A DNA stretch of 64,000 nt from BACL21 sp038141525 (GTDB taxonomy: Bacteria > Bacteroidota > Bacteroidia > Flavobacteriales > Flavobacteriaceae): positions 124,001 through 188,000 of the forward strand of contig JAYQIF010000008.1 of the NCBI GenBank assembly GCA_038141525.1, read 5' to 3'. A program made the translations under genes and the position numbers. This document shows positions 62,863 through 64,000 of the stretch, piece by piece (within the stretch, counting starts at the first letter, position 1; every line of letters starts with the position of its first letter). Below the pieces are notes generated by a model. That model had not been told where the DNA came from and did not search any database. It saw nothing but the letters and a program-made list of their open reading frames with translations.

Positions 62863-63881
62863 TTATTTACCTGCCAAGATGGCTCGATTAATGTTGCGAA
62901 TAAGCCCTGGACCTTCATAAATAAAACCTGTATACAACTGAACTAGCGTCGCACCCGCAGCGAGTTTATCCAAGGCATCTTGTGGCGAATGTATCCCCCC
63001 GACACCGATTATGGGAAAAGCTGCCTTACTTTTTTGGTGCAGATAACGGATTACCTCGGTCGAACGCTGTGTGAGCGGTTTGCCACTGAGCCCACCTGTC
63101 TCTAACTTGTTTGGGTGATTCAGGCCTTCTCGACTCAAGGTGGTATTTGTGGCAATCAGCCCTGCAATTTTTGTTTCGGTGATAATTTCGATGATATCGT
63201 CCAGCTGGCCTTGTGTTAAATCTGGTGCAATTTTTAGTAAAATTGGCTTGGGATTGTCTTTAGTATTGTTGCGGTTTTGCAGCGTGTTTAAAAGCTCAGT
63301 GAGCGGCCCTTTTTCCTGAAGATCTCGAAGATTAGGGGTGTTTGGAGAGCTCACATTGACCACAAAATAATCGACCTCATCAAATAAAGCCTCAAAGCAA
63401 ACTAGGTAATCATCAACAGCTCTGTCATTCGGGGTGATTTTATTTTTACCGATGTTGCCTCCTATTAGTACTCGGCCCTTATTGGATTTGAGGCGCTCCA
63501 CTGCATGTGCAACACCCTTATTGTTGAAACCCATACGATTGATCACGCCTTTATCGTCTGGAAGTCTAAACAATCTTTTTTGGGATTCCCCTCCTGTGGC
63601 TTGGGGGTTACCGTGCCAATCTCAATAAAGCCAAAGCCAAAATTTGACAGTTCTTTGTAAGCCAAAGCATCTTTATCAAAACCCGCTGCTAAGCCTACCG
63701 GATTTGGAAAGGTCAAGCCAAAAACTTCGCGTTTCAAGCGGGGTTGGTTCAAATGATAATAACGGCGTATTAGTGGCCCCAATCCAATGGCATGAACCCA
63801 TCGAATCAGTCTAAAACTCACATGGTGAATTTTTTCTGGGTCAAAAAAGAAAAAAATCGGTCTGAGTAGCCTTTGATACAT
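62863..63881 (-). CDS. pyrD: Dihydroorotate dehydrogenase (quinone, class 2) PyrD, frameshifted
   Basis: A protein of about 340 residues once repaired, the class 2 size. The N-terminal extension MYQRLLRPIFFFFDPEKIHH is the membrane-associating part of class 2 enzymes. NPVGLAAGFDKDALAYKEL near 55-73 and EIGTVTPKPQEGNP near 82-95 bind FMN and orotate, and VNVSSPNTPNLRDLQEKG and GLIATNTTLSREGL are conserved. The first frame ends in KKDCLDFQTIKA. Adding one base to the T6 run at 63576-63581 gives NPKKRLFRLPDDKGVINRMGFNN and joins the second frame. It oxidises dihydroorotate with quinone, tying pyrimidine synthesis to the menaquinone pool. PyrD is normally essential. Confidence 0.9.
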
Positions 63882-63898
63882 AGTGGGAAATTCAATAC

Positions 63899-63925
63899 AA
63901 AATTAGCATTAAAAGCACTAATTTT
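63899..63925. terminator. Hairpin upstream of pyrD
   Basis: AAAATTAG and CTAATTTT form a perfect 8-bp inverted repeat with an 11-base loop. The AT-rich stem and trailing Ts make it a possible terminator of a gene lying to the right of the window, or a structure in the pyrD leader. Beyond 63925 I see no supported gene. Confidence 0.35.
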
Positions 63926-64000
63926 ACAGGAGATTTGAGATTTTTTACTGGTTCAATCCGACCGTTTAAACAAAAGCGACATTCATGATTTCAAAACCAC

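Noticed and set aside
4684..63581. Programmed ribosomal frameshifting as the explanation for the interrupted genes
   Set aside because: The sites have no shared slippery heptamer, lie at arbitrary homopolymers, and include both plus and minus changes in genes not known for recoding.

Overview
The window is chromosomal DNA of a Bacteroidota bacterium, most likely Flavobacteriaceae. The lines of evidence are: an ABC-F EttA gene beside a CAL67264-type small membrane protein; a ResB/CcsA cytochrome c biogenesis polypeptide; a fused E1 alpha/beta 2-oxoacid dehydrogenase; a DUF2520–KdsC–UbiA–Maf cluster; a triple parvulin–MoxR cluster; a menaquinone pathway; and promoters of the Bacteroidota -33 TTG / -7 TANNTTTG type, several of them only a few bases from the start codon. 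I saw no rRNA, tRNA, CRISPR array, insertion sequence or prophage. The content is dense core metabolism with short intergenic gaps.

Layout. 0-2.5 kb: ResB/CcsA-type cytochrome c biogenesis gene, cut by the window edge and by an in-frame stop. 2.6-5.4 kb: DUF2520, KdsC-like phosphatase, UbiA prenyltransferase, Maf. 5.5-9.9 kb: secreted PIG-L deacetylase, an overlapping small membrane protein and a sodium:solute symporter. 10-15.3 kb: CatA-like acetyltransferase, HAD hydrolase, EttA, CAL67264 protein, acyl-CoA carboxylase beta chain. 15.4-20.7 kb: secreted M24 peptidase and menE-CPBP-menC-menA. 20.9-31 kb: DoxX, HolA, HsdR_N-like nuclease domain, DnaK, LpxL-like acyltransferase, GlmM, AcpH, gamma-glutamyltranspeptidase and an orphan membrane protein. 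31-40.2 kb: UvrA, LOG, an M1-like pseudo-peptidase fused to a probable outer-membrane barrel, a small membrane protein and the E1 dehydrogenase. 40.2-45.4 kb: menB, cvfB, menD, menF and a hotdog thioesterase (probable menI). 45.5-48.9 kb: a GH109-like/GHMP kinase/nucleotidyltransferase operon. 49-51.3 kb: aconitase. 51.5-57.7 kb: MoxR, three periplasmic parvulins, a small orphan protein and OmpH/Skp. 57.7-63.9 kb: GuaB, a haem-binding protein, a 5'-nucleotidase, HMG-CoA lyase, LysE and PyrD.

How the genes work together. The two men blocks lie on the same strand and together supply most of the route from chorismate to demethylmenaquinone; they are separated by about 19.5 kb of unrelated genes. 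The parvulins and OmpH form an outer-membrane protein biogenesis block. The GH109-like/kinase/nucleotidyltransferase trio has the composition of a sugar salvage and activation module and is the best candidate here for undescribed biology.

Sequence quality. Twelve genes carry a single-nucleotide frameshift, mostly at short homopolymers, and one carries an in-frame stop. Many of them are normally essential (glmM, pyrD, menB). I read these as uncorrected sequencing errors and annotate each as one interrupted gene.
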